Positions 17,052-25,720 of a stretch of 64,000 nucleotides of DNA are shown here, piece by piece (the stretch's first letter is position 1; each line of letters opens with the position of its first letter). Below the pieces are notes generated by a model. It was not told the origin of the DNA. It saw only the letters and a list, made by a program, of their open reading frames with translations, and did no database searches. The DNA comes from Pseudomonas bharatica CSV86 (GTDB lineage Bacteria > Pseudomonadota > Gammaproteobacteria > Pseudomonadales > Pseudomonadaceae): positions 2,308,001-2,372,000 of the forward strand of contig NZ_AMWJ02000002.1 of NCBI RefSeq assembly GCF_000319305.2, written 5' to 3'. The position numbers and the translations under genes are program-made.

Positions 17052-17543
17052 TCACCCCTTCACCAACCGCGTATCCAATCCAAACCGCTCCTGCCTCACC
17101 ACCCGATACTTCCCCGCCGCCAGCTCGCAACTCATCAGCAGATTCCACGAATGCCGGCTCACCGCCGACGGGATCAGCACGAAGGCATGCTCTGCCAGCA
17201 AGGCATCGACGAATTTCTGCTGGTTGGGCGAAGCTGCCGCGCTGCTGAGCCAGACCGGATTGGGCACGTCCTCGGGCTGTACGACCTTGATCAGGGTAGG
17301 GTCCAGTATTTCGAAACAGGTGAGCACGTGGCGCACCGTGTCCAGCGCATCGAAGCCCAGATGCACCGCCACTTCGAGAATGGCGGTCGAAGGGCCCGCC
17401 GCGGCGTAGACCACCTTGCGCCCCGGCGGATTCCAGCGCCCGCCGAGCTTGTGCGCACCGATGCCGCTGTCCCAGGAATCCTTGTATACCTCACGATCGA
17501 GGCGCCATGCGTACCAGCCACCGGACCATGGCAACGGATTCAC
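17052..17543 (-). CDS. RES-domain toxin
   Basis: A 163-residue RES-domain protein, with conserved WYAWRLDREVY, GGRWNPPGRKVVYAAAGPS and AILEVAVHL. RES toxins act on NAD+ (hydrolysis or phosphorolysis) and stop growth. The start is taken as GTG 17543, which overlaps the stop codon of the Xre gene (GTGA) and places the RES motif close to the N-terminus; the frame is open further upstream to 17663 but that part lies inside the antitoxin gene. It is the second gene of a bicistronic minus-strand module, antitoxin first. Confidence 0.88.
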   Translation of the reverse strand: MNPLPWSGGWYAWRLDREVYKDSWDSGIGAHKLGGRWNPPGRKVVYAAAGPSTAILEVAVHLGFDALDTVRHVLTCFEILDPTLIKVVQPEDVPNPVWLSSAAASPNQQKFVDALLAEHAFVLIPSAVSRHSWNLLMSCELAAGKYRVVRQERFGLDTRLVKG

Positions 17544-18010
17544 TGATAGACCCCGTGCTCGATGCGCTCCAGGTAATCCTCCACCGCCTGGAATCCGACC
17601 GGGTTGTCGATCACATCCAGCGGTATATCGCCGTCGAGGTACTTGCACGGACGCCCGAGCCATTCCTCGGCCAGCCTCAGCGAACCGAACACTTCGATGG
17701 CACGCTCCAGGACCCGGGCGAACTGGAAGGCCACGGCACTTTGCTGGGCATTGAGGTGGGCGGACTCCTTGCTGCCCTGGCGCTGCAAGGTGCGCACAGA
17801 CTTGCCGACGATGCGGCTCATGATCTTGCGCGTCGAATACAGCTCGGACAGCGCCAGCATCGCCTGTACATCCTTCAGGTCAAACCCCTTGGCTGTAAGG
17901 CGGTAGACCATGACAGGACTGAGCAGCCCGGCTTCTTCTCGAAGCAGGTACTCCGTCGGCCGGCGACTGGCACGGAGGGACTTGCGGGCATAGGTGTCGG
18001 CGACGGCCAT
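17540..18010 (-). CDS. Xre/MbcA/ParS-type antitoxin
   Basis: A 156-residue antitoxin starting at ATG 18010 behind AAGGAGTACGCC. The N-terminal half is a helical DNA-binding region (GFDLKDVQAMLALSELYS, then IVGKSVRTLQR). The C-terminal part is a DUF2384 toxin-binding domain (FARVLERAIEVFGSLRLAEEWLGRP, then NPVGFQAVEDYLERIEHGVY). It neutralises the RES toxin encoded directly downstream and probably represses the operon. An imperfect inverted repeat just upstream is a suitable operator. Confidence 0.88.
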   Translation of the reverse strand: MAVADTYARKSLRASRRPTEYLLREEAGLLSPVMVYRLTAKGFDLKDVQAMLALSELYSTRKIMSRIVGKSVRTLQRQGSKESAHLNAQQSAVAFQFARVLERAIEVFGSLRLAEEWLGRPCKYLDGDIPLDVIDNPVGFQAVEDYLERIEHGVYQ

Positions 18011-18026
18011 GGCGTACTCCTTGAGG

Positions 18027-18063
18027 TGCGACAAGTGACGCAAGCATAGCGCCATTTGTCGCA
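18027..18063. promoter_or_regulatory. Inverted repeat upstream of the Xre-RES operon
   Basis: TGCGACAAGTG (18027-18037) and CATTTGTCGCA (18053-18063) are inverted arms matching at 10 of 11 positions with a 15-bp spacer. A possible minus-strand -10 (TATGCT) lies between the arms. This is the expected layout for autorepression by the antitoxin. Confidence 0.6.
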
Positions 18064-18221
18064 GCCTACACCAACAGCCCGTCGCCTTCCATCCGTTGTC
18101 CACCATAGCGAGACAGTCGTACCGTTTTCACGTGATTTATCCCTTTTCGAGAACTCCCTAATCTGGCCACACCTAGCGGCAACTACCCAAAACACACTTC
18201 TCGAACAAAAGGATTTCCACC

Positions 18222-18848
18222 ATGACCAACGCCACCTACAACCGCCTGAACAAAGACGACGCCGTAGTCCTGCTGGTTGACCACCAGACCGGCCTGATTT
18301 CCCTGGTGCAGGACTTCTCGCCGAACGAGTTCAAGAACAACGTGCTGGCGCTGGCCGACCTGGCGAAGTTCTTCGACCTGCCGACCATCCTCACCACTAG
18401 CTTCGAGCAGGGCCCGAACGGTCCGCTGGTGCCGGAGCTGAAAGAGATGTTCCCGGACGCCCCGTACATCCCGCGCCCAGGCCAGATCAACGCCTGGGAC
18501 AACGAGGACTTCGTCAAGGCGATCAAGGCCACCGGCCGCAAGCAACTGATCATCGCTGGCGTGGTAACCGACGTGTGCGTGGCCTTCCCGACCCTGTCGG
18601 CGCTGGCCGAAGGCTTCGACGTGTTCGTGGTGACCGACGCTTCCGGCACCTTCAACACCACCGTGCAGCAGGCCGCGTGGAACCGCATGACCCAGGCCGG
18701 CGCACAGATGATGAACTGGTTCTCGGTGGCCTGTGAGCTGCACCGCGACTGGCGCAACGACATCGAAGGGCTGGGCAACCTGCTGTCGCAGCGGATTCCC
18801 AACTACCGCAACCTGATGAACAGCTACGCGGCATTGACTGCCAAGTGA
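18222..18848 (+). CDS. ycaC: YcaC-like isochorismatase-family hydrolase, copy 2
   Basis: This 208-residue protein is identical to copy 1 except for three substitutions (Glu to Asp in EGFDVF; Ser to Ala and Phe to Leu near the end, SYAALTAK). Asp20 and Cys119 are kept. The DNA differs mainly at third codon positions, so the duplication is not brand new, or gene conversion has kept the proteins alike. The upstream 110 bp (including the ATCCCTAATCTGGCCACA-like stretch) is duplicated as well, so both copies may share the same promoter control. Confidence 0.92.
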   Translation: MTNATYNRLNKDDAVVLLVDHQTGLISLVQDFSPNEFKNNVLALADLAKFFDLPTILTTSFEQGPNGPLVPELKEMFPDAPYIPRPGQINAWDNEDFVKAIKATGRKQLIIAGVVTDVCVAFPTLSALAEGFDVFVVTDASGTFNTTVQQAAWNRMTQAGAQMMNWFSVACELHRDWRNDIEGLGNLLSQRIPNYRNLMNSYAALTAK

Positions 18849-18861
18849 TCGCTGAATGAAG

Positions 18862-18888
18862 AAAGCCCGCTCGCACTGAGCGGGCTTT
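18862..18888 (+). terminator. Terminator between ycaC copy 2 and the AraC regulator
   Basis: AAAGCCCGCTC, GCACT loop and GAGCGGGCTTT make an 11-bp perfect stem. It has short A/T ends on both sides and can serve both converging genes. Confidence 0.85.
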
Positions 18889-18889
18889 G

Positions 18890-19774
18890 CTATTGCGCTT
18901 CTTTTTCACCGCCCCGACGGAATCCGTTCGGTGATTGTCCGGTCAGGCGACGGAAGAACCGCGAGAAATACGCCGGGTCGGCAAAGCCCAGGTTGTCCGA
19001 GACCTGGGCCACGGTCATGTTGGTGTAGACCAGGTTGCGCCGCGCCTCCAGCAGCAGGCGCTGGTGGATGATCTGCAGCGCGGTCTGCCCGGCGAGCTGA
19101 CGGCACAGGTTGTTCAGGTGCACTGCCGACATGCCCAGGCGATGGGCGAAGGTTTCCACGGTCAGGTGCTCGCGATAGTGCTGTTCCACCAGCTTGATGA
19201 ACCCGCCGAGCGACTGCCGGTTGCGCTCGTCGCGTCCGCTGGCGGTCTTGTTCTGCTGGCGCGTGCGGCTTATCCACACCATCAGCACATTGACCAGCGA
19301 ACCCAGCACCAGGTCACGGGACACGGCGCTGCCTTCGTATTCCTTGAGCAAGGCTTCGAACAGGGTGTTGATGAAGGCGTGATCCTCGCCGAGCGCATAG
19401 CAACCGGCCGACGCCAGTACCGCCAAGGGCGCGCCGAGACGCGCTTCCAGTTGTGCCACCAGCGGTGCGCCGAGGGTCAGCACGTAGCCTTCGATGTCTT
19501 CGGAAAACTGGAAACCATGCACGCACAGCGGCGGCGTGACCTGTATCGAAGGCTCGACGATCCTGCTGCGCCGCCCTTCCACTTCCACCGTCGCCTGGCC
19601 GTGCTGCACGTAGAGCAGCTGGAACAGGTCGGCGTGGCGGTGGGGTTTGATCTCCCAGTGGTACAGGCTGCTGCGCTTGGGGATGGACTCGCAATGCAAC
19701 AGGTCCGGGGTCGGCCAGGCCTGGCTTTCGCCGTAGAGCTTGAAGACGGGGACGGGTGGCTGGGTTGCTTTCAT
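18890..19774 (-). CDS. pobR: AraC-family activator, probable PobR
   Basis: A 294-residue protein starting at ATG 19774 (MKATQPP). A cupin-like N-terminal sensing domain (HWEIKPHRHADLFQLLYVQHG) is followed by a C-terminal double helix-turn-helix (HLTVETFAHRLGMSAVHLNNL and MTVAQVSDNLGFADPAYFSRFF). It is transcribed away from pobA with a REP pair between them. Divergent AraC-type PobR activators respond to 4-hydroxybenzoate and switch on pobA, so that role is likely. The name rests on the neighbour and the family. Confidence 0.82.
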   Translation of the reverse strand: MKATQPPVPVFKLYGESQAWPTPDLLHCESIPKRSSLYHWEIKPHRHADLFQLLYVQHGQATVEVEGRRSRIVEPSIQVTPPLCVHGFQFSEDIEGYVLTLGAPLVAQLEARLGAPLAVLASAGCYALGEDHAFINTLFEALLKEYEGSAVSRDLVLGSLVNVLMVWISRTRQQNKTASGRDERNRQSLGGFIKLVEQHYREHLTVETFAHRLGMSAVHLNNLCRQLAGQTALQIIHQRLLLEARRNLVYTNMTVAQVSDNLGFADPAYFSRFFRRLTGQSPNGFRRGGEKEAQ

Positions 19775-19799
19775 CTGGGCACTTGTTGTTGTGGCTGAT

Positions 19800-19867
19800 G
19801 GCCTCATCGCTGGCAAGCCAGCTCCCACAGGGGCCTTGTGGGAGCTGGCTTGCCAGCGATGAGGCCC
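19800..19867. repeat. Inverted REP pair between pobR and pobA
   Basis: Head-to-head REP copies lie near the pobR start. The remaining 130 bp up to pobA should contain the pobA promoter; TTGTCAAAAGTGCAATTTACCGGC and CCGGTTTATTCGGCAAA regions hint at an activator site but I cannot define it. Confidence 0.85.
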
Positions 19868-20000
19868 GAAAGGCTGGTCGATAATCGGACAGATTTGTCA
19901 AAAGTGCAATTTACCGGCGACAAATCACCTTCTTTTTCCGGTTTATTCGGCAAAAAATACAGGCGATCTCACACCTAAAAACAAACACGAGACAACCGCC

Positions 20001-21188
20001 ATGAACACTCAGGTCGCCATCATCGGCGCCGGCCCGTCCGGCCTTCTGCTCGGCCAGCTCCTGCACAAGGCTGGCATCGACAACATCATCATCGAACGCC
20101 AGACCCCGGACTATGTCCTGGGCCGTATCCGTGCGGGCGTCCTCGAACAAGGCACCGTCGATATGCTTCGCGAAGCCGGGGTCAGCGCCCGCATGGACGC
20201 CGAGGGCCTGGTACACGAGGGCGTCGAGCTGGTGTTCGACGGCAAGCGCGTACCGATCCACCTGACCGAACTCACCGGCGGCAAGAGCGTGATGGTCTAC
20301 GGCCAGACCGAAGTCACCCGCGACTTGATGGACGCCCGCAGCGCCAGTGGCGCACCGATCATCTACTCGGCCAGCGACGTGCAACTGCACGAAGTGAAAG
20401 GCGAGCGCCCCTACGTGACCTTCGAAAAGGACGGCGAGCGCCAGCGCATCGATTGCGACTACATTGCCGGCTGCGACGGTTACCACGGTGTATCGCGCAA
20501 GACCATTCCCGCAGGCGTGCTGACCGAATACGAGCGGGTCTATCCGTTCGGCTGGCTCGGCCTGCTGTCCGACACACCGCCGGTCAACGAAGAGCTGATC
20601 TACGCCCAGCACGCGCGCGGCTTCTCCCTGTGCAGCCAGCGCTCGCTGACCCGCAGCCGCTACTACCTGCAAGTGCCGCTGACCGACAAGGTCGAGGACT
20701 GGAGCGACGAGCGCTTCTGGAACGAACTGAAGGCACGCCTGCCGCAAGACGTCGCCGCGCGCCTGGTCACCGGGCCGTCGCTGGAAAAGAGCATCGCCCC
20801 GCTGCGCAGCTACGTGGTCGAACCGATGCAGTACGGCAAGCTGTTCCTGGTCGGCGATGCTGCCCATATCGTCCCGCCCACCGGGGCCAAGGGCCTGAAC
20901 CTGGCGGCGTCAGACGTCTGCTATCTGTACCGCATCCTGGTCAAGGTCTACCGCGAGGGGCGCACCGACCTGCTGGAGAAATACTCCGAGCTGGCCCTGC
21001 GCCGGGTATGGAAAGGCGAGCGCTTCAGCTGGTTCATGACCAATCTGCTGCATGACTTCGACGGCGAGAAGGACGCCTGGGACCGCAAGATGCAGGAGGC
21101 CGATCGCGAATACTTCCTCAATTCCCGCGTGGGCCTGGCGAATATCGCGGAGAACTATGTCGGCCTGCCTTACGAAGAGGTGTGCTGA
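20001..21188 (+). CDS. pobA: 4-hydroxybenzoate 3-monooxygenase
   Basis: A 395-residue class-A flavoprotein monooxygenase that converts 4-hydroxybenzoate to protocatechuate with NADPH and O2, feeding the beta-ketoadipate pathway. Visible are the N-terminal FAD motif IIGAGPSGLLLGQLLHKAG, the family motif YIAGCDGYHGVSRKTIP, and the second FAD motif LFLVGDAAHIVPPTGAKGLNLAASD. Length and sequence match the well-studied P. fluorescens enzyme. The gene is divergent from the probable PobR and is followed by the convergent tauA-like gene. Confidence 0.96.
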   Translation: MNTQVAIIGAGPSGLLLGQLLHKAGIDNIIIERQTPDYVLGRIRAGVLEQGTVDMLREAGVSARMDAEGLVHEGVELVFDGKRVPIHLTELTGGKSVMVYGQTEVTRDLMDARSASGAPIIYSASDVQLHEVKGERPYVTFEKDGERQRIDCDYIAGCDGYHGVSRKTIPAGVLTEYERVYPFGWLGLLSDTPPVNEELIYAQHARGFSLCSQRSLTRSRYYLQVPLTDKVEDWSDERFWNELKARLPQDVAARLVTGPSLEKSIAPLRSYVVEPMQYGKLFLVGDAAHIVPPTGAKGLNLAASDVCYLYRILVKVYREGRTDLLEKYSELALRRVWKGERFSWFMTNLLHDFDGEKDAWDRKMQEADREYFLNSRVGLANIAENYVGLPYEEVC

Positions 21189-21226
21189 TGCAGGAACGCG
21201 GCTGCCGAGGGCAGCCGCGATGATTG

Positions 21227-22201
21227 CTACTGGACGAATTTCGCACTGACGAAGGGCGCGTAGTCCGGCAGCACGGTTTCCACCTTGCCCTGCTCCTTGA
21301 GGAATTTTGCCGTCTCGGCGATCGCCGCCGGGGTCTGGCCTTGCAGCAGGCCAGCCTGGGCCTGGGCATCGGGGAAGGCCGAGCCTGCGAGCAGTTCAGG
21401 CACATCGGCGGGATTGGAGCCGGTCAGCCTGGCGATCTTCTGTACCGGCACCGAGTCGGCAGTCCACTGCGCCTTGTTCGCCGCATAGTCGGCGAAGGAT
21501 TGCAGGGTCACCTTGGCGAACTTCGCCACGACGTCCGGGTGCTTCTCGGCGAAGTCCTTGCGTGCGACCCACACTTCGAAGGTCGGCGCGCCCCAGCCGC
21601 CGACTTCGGCGGCGTCGGTGAGGGTCTTGCCGGTCTTGCGGATCTCCCCCAGCGCCGGCGACCAGACGAAGGCGCCATCGATATCCCCACGCTTCCATGC
21701 CGCGGCGATTTCCGCCGGCTGCAGGTTCACCACTTTCACCTGACGCGTATCGAGCCCCCAGTGCTTGAGGGCACCGAGCAGGCTGTAGTGGGAGGTGGAG
21801 ACGAACGGGGTGGCGATGGTCTTGCCGACCAGGTCCTTCGGACTGTCGATACCACTGCCATTGCGCACCACCAGCGCTTCGGCGGCGTTGATCTGCGCCG
21901 AAACGATGAAGGCCACGATCGGTAGCTTGCGCGAAGCGGCAGCGGCCAGCGGGCTGGAACCGAGGTTGCCGATCTGCACGTCGCCGGAGGCAATCGCGGT
22001 AACCACTTCCGGGCCGCTGTTGAAGCGGCGCCAGTCGATCTTCTCGCCAATCGCCTGCTCGTAGGCACCATCGGCCTGGGGCACCTTGCTCGGATCGATG
22101 CCGGTCTGGTAACCCACGGTGAGACCGGCGGCGTGGCTGACCAGGGTCAAGCCGGTGAGGGCCAGGGCAGTGAATACTTTGAGCGGACGTGACGGCTTCA
22201 T
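21227..22201 (-). CDS. tauA: Taurine ABC transporter substrate-binding protein
   Basis: A 324-residue periplasmic protein with signal peptide (VFTALALTGLTLVSHAA) and the TauA-like fold: LTVGYQTGIDPSKVPQADG, GDVQIGNLGSSPLAAAASR and AEALVVRNGSGIDSPKDLVGK. It delivers taurine to TauBC. In the usual tau operon, tauB, tauC and tauD follow; here the next gene is pobA on the other strand, so this is an orphan. It may work with another permease, for example SsuBC. Its 5' side faces the porin gene across a 342-bp AT-rich gap. Confidence 0.88.
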   Translation of the reverse strand: MKPSRPLKVFTALALTGLTLVSHAAGLTVGYQTGIDPSKVPQADGAYEQAIGEKIDWRRFNSGPEVVTAIASGDVQIGNLGSSPLAAAASRKLPIVAFIVSAQINAAEALVVRNGSGIDSPKDLVGKTIATPFVSTSHYSLLGALKHWGLDTRQVKVVNLQPAEIAAAWKRGDIDGAFVWSPALGEIRKTGKTLTDAAEVGGWGAPTFEVWVARKDFAEKHPDVVAKFAKVTLQSFADYAANKAQWTADSVPVQKIARLTGSNPADVPELLAGSAFPDAQAQAGLLQGQTPAAIAETAKFLKEQGKVETVLPDYAPFVSAKFVQ

Positions 22202-22543
22202 GGCGGGGAATTCCGAAAGGGGAAAGCCATGAATCTAAATGATCTAAAAAACCAACCAGAAATAATTTATGGGCATTAGCTTATGTGCCCGAAGCGATGT
22301 GAAATTTTTGTTGGTTATGTCAAAAAAATCTTAAAAAAAACAAAATAATTCTTTTTAGGTTTATCGAATTGTAATTATCCTTCGCCCCCAGCATGGCGCA
22401 TTAGACCAAAGTCTTGAAACGACTGGTTACGATTGACTCGATGGTCATCCATTGGTGCTAATCGCCCATCGACAACGAGTGGGGCGCAAGACCCGACCGT
22501 TAACGAACCACAAGAATTAGAAACAGAGAGGAGCAATTCATCC
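22202..22543. other. AT-rich divergent control region, tauA / porin
   Basis: This 342-bp region contains no ORF with a ribosome site. The half next to tauA is strikingly AT-rich (for example around 22300-22375), as expected for CysB-type activated sulfur genes and bidirectional promoters. I cannot place exact promoters. Confidence 0.5.
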
Positions 22544-23884
22544 ATGAAGAAGTCGACCCTGACTCTTGCCGTCGCCCTTGGGGTACTGGCCCAGCAAGCA
22601 GGCGCTGCCGGTTTTATCGAAGACAGCAAGGCTACGTTGAAGCTGCGTAACTTCTATATCAACACCGATAACCGCAATCACGGCAACGGCACCGTCAACT
22701 ATCAGGAAGAGTGGGGCCAAGGCTTCCAACTGGACTACACCTCGGGCTTCACTGAAGGCACTGTAGGCTTCGGCGTCGACGCAATCGGCCTGCTGGGCAT
22801 CCGCCTGGACTCCGGCAAAGGCCGTCACGGCAATGCCAGCAGCGACGCCTACGGCGGCACCGTCTTCCCGACCGACAGCGATGGCCGTGCTGTCAACGAC
22901 TACTCCAGCCTGGGCGCTGCCGCCAAGGTCAAGATCTCCCAGACCGAACTGCGCTACGGCACCCTGCTGCCGAAGAACCCGGTCATCTCGTACAACGATG
23001 GTCGCCTGCTGCCGCAGACCTTCGAAGGCGGCCAGATCGTCTCGAACGAAATCAAGGACTTGACCCTGACTGCCGGCCAGATCGAGCACGTCAAGGGCCG
23101 TAACTCCTCGAGCACCGAAGGCCTGTCCATTGCGGGTGCCAACCAGTCCAGCAACTTCCGCAACGGCAAATATAGCAACCAGTTCCGTTATGCCGGCGCC
23201 GACTACAAGGTCAACAAGGATCTCCTGCTGCAATACTGGTACGGCGGCCTGGAGAACTTCTACAACCAGCACTTCCTGGGTGCGGTACACAACTGGGCTA
23301 TCGGCCCGGGCGTGCTGAAGTCCGACTTCCGCTACTTCCACAGCACCGATGACGGCAAGAACGGCGATACCGCTGCCTGGTACACCACCGGTTACTACCC
23401 GAACAATCCGGTCAAGACTCGCGGCAAGGTCGACAACGACCTGTACAGCGCCCTGTTCCTGTACACCGTTGCCGGTCACACCTTTGGTGGCGGCTATCAG
23501 GTCAGCAATGGCGACAGCGACTTCCCTTGGCTGAACCAGGGTGACGGCTCGTCCAACTACACCATCACCGACTCGCAGATCCAGAAGTTCGGTCGTGCCG
23601 GTGAGCGTACCTGGCAAGCCCGCTACTCCTACGACTTCGCCAAGGTCGGCCTGGCTGGCGCCACTGCTGGCGTCACCTACCTGCGCGGCGACGACATCGA
23701 TTCCACCATCGGTGACCGCAAAGAGTGGGAACGTGACATCACCCTGGCTTACGTCGTACCGGAAGGCACCCTCAAAGGCTTCGGCGTAATGTGGAAAAAT
23801 GCCACCTGGCGCAGCAACGTTGCCAACACCAAGGACCAGGACGAAAACCGCCTGATCCTCAGCTACTCCGTCCCGCTGCTGTAA
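22544..23884 (+). CDS. OprD-family outer-membrane porin
   Basis: A 446-residue beta-barrel porin with signal peptide KKSTLTLAVALGVLAQQAGA and a start at ATG 22544 behind GAGAGGAGC. OprD hallmarks are GFIEDSKATLKLRNFYIN near the N-terminus, EWGQGFQLDYTSGFTEGTVGFG, and the C-terminal ending NRLILSYSVPLL. OprD porins give channel access to small carboxylates, amino acids or similar anions. Its position between tauA, lsfA and the ssu genes suggests uptake of organosulfonates; I recall the P. putida equivalent as OprE3. Confidence 0.93.
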   Translation: MKKSTLTLAVALGVLAQQAGAAGFIEDSKATLKLRNFYINTDNRNHGNGTVNYQEEWGQGFQLDYTSGFTEGTVGFGVDAIGLLGIRLDSGKGRHGNASSDAYGGTVFPTDSDGRAVNDYSSLGAAAKVKISQTELRYGTLLPKNPVISYNDGRLLPQTFEGGQIVSNEIKDLTLTAGQIEHVKGRNSSSTEGLSIAGANQSSNFRNGKYSNQFRYAGADYKVNKDLLLQYWYGGLENFYNQHFLGAVHNWAIGPGVLKSDFRYFHSTDDGKNGDTAAWYTTGYYPNNPVKTRGKVDNDLYSALFLYTVAGHTFGGGYQVSNGDSDFPWLNQGDGSSNYTITDSQIQKFGRAGERTWQARYSYDFAKVGLAGATAGVTYLRGDDIDSTIGDRKEWERDITLAYVVPEGTLKGFGVMWKNATWRSNVANTKDQDENRLILSYSVPLL

Positions 23885-23897
23885 CCCGCCGCGAGAT

Positions 23898-23940
23898 ACC
23901 CAACGCCCGCCCGGCCCCGTGCTGCGCGGGCGTTGTTTTG
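23898..23940 (+). terminator. Terminator after the porin gene
   Basis: AACGCCCGC and GCGGGCGTT arms with a short loop region are followed by GTTTTG, just after the porin stop codon. Confidence 0.75.
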
Positions 23941-24052
23941 TCCGCCATTTGTTATCTCTTTAAGATCTAAATAAATCGATATTTATTCTTTTTAATTTGC
24001 TCGGCCTACAGGCACAGTTGAGTCCATCAACGAACAGCCAAGGAGCCGCACC

Positions 24053-24691
24053 ATGAGCCTCAGACTCGGCGATATCGCCCCCGACTTCGAACAGGATTCC
24101 AGCGCCGGCAAGATCCGCTTCCACGAGTGGCTCGGCGACAGCTGGGGCGTGCTGTTCTCGCACCCGGCCGACTTCACCCCGGTGTGCACCACCGAGCTGG
24201 GCTTCACCGCCAAGCTGAAGGAACAGTTCGCCGAGCGCGGCGTCAAGGCCATCGCCCTGTCGGTGGACCCGGTGGACTCCCACCACCGCTGGATCGACGA
24301 TATCAACGAAACCCAGAACACCACGGTCAACTTCCCGATCCTGGCCGATGCCGATCGCAAGGTTTCCGACCTGTACGACCTGATCCACCCGAACGCCAAC
24401 GATACCCTCACCGTGCGCTCCTTGTTCGTGATCGACCCGAACAAGAAGATCCGCCTGACCATCACCTATCCGGCCAGTACCGGGCGCAACTTCCACGAGA
24501 TCCTGCGGGTGATCGATTCGTTGCAACTCACCGACAACCACAAGGTGGCCACCCCGGCCAACTGGCAGGACGGTGACGAAGTGGTGATCGTGCCGTCGCT
24601 GAAGGACGAGGAAGAGATCAAGCACCGCTTCCCCAAGGGCTACCGCGCGGTCAAGCCATATCTGCGCCTGACCCCACAGCCGAACCGTTGA
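24053..24691 (+). CDS. lsfA: 1-Cys peroxiredoxin LsfA
   Basis: A 212-residue peroxiredoxin of the Prx6 subfamily. The peroxidatic Cys is in the motif HPADFTPVCTTELG (about residue 46), and SLFVIDPNKKIRLTITYP is the family core. No resolving Cys is seen, which fits the 1-Cys type. In Pseudomonas, LsfA is made in sulfate limitation and protects against peroxides, and it lies next to ssu genes. The upstream 110 bp is very AT-rich and probably holds its promoter. A strong terminator follows. Confidence 0.95.
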   Translation: MSLRLGDIAPDFEQDSSAGKIRFHEWLGDSWGVLFSHPADFTPVCTTELGFTAKLKEQFAERGVKAIALSVDPVDSHHRWIDDINETQNTTVNFPILADADRKVSDLYDLIHPNANDTLTVRSLFVIDPNKKIRLTITYPASTGRNFHEILRVIDSLQLTDNHKVATPANWQDGDEVVIVPSLKDEEEIKHRFPKGYRAVKPYLRLTPQPNR

Positions 24692-24719
24692 TTCTGATTT
24701 AGCCATCGCAGGGATTTTC

Positions 24720-24745
24720 GGGCCGTTTCGACGGCCCTTTTTTTT
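24720..24745 (+). terminator. Terminator after lsfA
   Basis: GGGCCGT, TTCG loop and ACGGCCC followed by eight T form a textbook terminator, so ssuE must have its own promoter. Confidence 0.92.
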
Positions 24746-24782
24746 GCCTGCATTTCCACGCTCTCGAAACCCGTGGAGAACC

Positions 24783-24871
24783 CTGTGGGAGCTGGCTTGC
24801 CAGCGATAGGGCCCGGCCGGCCAACACCTTTCCCCATGCCGGCCTCATCGCTGGCAAGCCAGCTCCCCCAG
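24783..24871. repeat. REP pair in the opposite (outward) arrangement
   Basis: Two REP copies occur here in reverse order compared with the other pairs: the GTGGGAGCTGGCTTGCCAGC copy comes first and the GCTGGCAAGCCAGCTCCC copy second, with about 30 bp between. The remainder of the 335-bp gap before ssuE (24872-25026) is AT-rich and likely contains the ssu promoter. Confidence 0.85.
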
Positions 24872-25026
24872 GGGATCTCCACAGGCCAAAAGACATATCT
24901 CCAATTCATATAAACAAATGAAAAAATATGATTTCTAGATATATGCAAGCACCTGTTAATGTCACCCCATTCCAGCGAGCCTCCTAACTCGCGGGCCTTT
25001 CGAACAGTTCCAAGGATGCGCATTCA

Positions 25027-25620
25027 ATGTTGGTCGTTTCTATCGGTGGAAGTCCCAGCCTGCGTTCACGGTCCGGCGTGCTGCTCGAACGCGCACGCGA
25101 TTGGCTGCAAGGCCAGGGCGTGGAAGTGGTGACATTCCAGGTGCGGGACTTCCCGGCCGAAGATCTGCTTCATGCCCGTTTCGACAGCCCTCAGGTCCAG
25201 CATTTCCAGCAGCTGGTGGAACAGGCCGACGGCCTGATCGTTTCCACCCCGGTGTACAAGGCGTCGTTCGCCGGCGCCCTGAAGACCCTGCTCGATCTGC
25301 TGCCCGAGCGCGCCCTGAGTCACAAGGTGGTGCTGCCCATCGCAACCGGCGGCAGCATCGCCCATATGCTGGCGGTGGACTACGCCCTGAAACCGGTGCT
25401 CTCGGCCTTGAAGGCGCAGGAGACCCTGCAAGGGATCTTCGCCGACGACAGCCAGGTCGCCTACGGCCAGGGCAATGTCCCGGCCCATCTGGCGCCCGCC
25501 CTGGAGCAGCGCCTGAACGAATCCCTGGAGCTGTTCCACAGCGCCCTGGCCCGTCGCCCGAAACCCCTGGCGCCCGGCCTGCTCAACGAACGCCTGATCA
25601 GTGCCCGCTGGAGCATCTGA
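25027..25620 (+). CDS. ssuE: NAD(P)H-dependent FMN reductase SsuE
   Basis: A 197-residue flavodoxin-fold reductase: VVSIGGSPSLRSRSGVLLERA at the N-terminus, ADGLIVSTPVYKASFAGALKTLLDLLP for flavin binding, and LPIATGGSIAHMLAVDYALKP. It supplies FMNH2 to the monooxygenase SsuD encoded two genes downstream, allowing sulfite to be released from alkanesulfonates. It is the first gene of the ssuEADCBF operon, which is used when sulfate is scarce. Confidence 0.95.
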   Translation: MLVVSIGGSPSLRSRSGVLLERARDWLQGQGVEVVTFQVRDFPAEDLLHARFDSPQVQHFQQLVEQADGLIVSTPVYKASFAGALKTLLDLLPERALSHKVVLPIATGGSIAHMLAVDYALKPVLSALKAQETLQGIFADDSQVAYGQGNVPAHLAPALEQRLNESLELFHSALARRPKPLAPGLLNERLISARWSI

Positions 25621-25720
25621 TCCTGTAGCACCCGTTTCATCGTGCAACCCCCACCTTACTGGCCCGACAACGAGGCAAGCAGGTGCAGCCCGAATCCCAA
25701 CACTGCAAAAGGAGAGCGCT

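Noticed and set aside
13702..18888. Integration of the bacteriocin/TA segment at tRNA-Arg as a genomic island
   Set aside because: No integrase gene and no repeat of the tRNA 3' end were found in the window, so tRNA-site integration is not supported.
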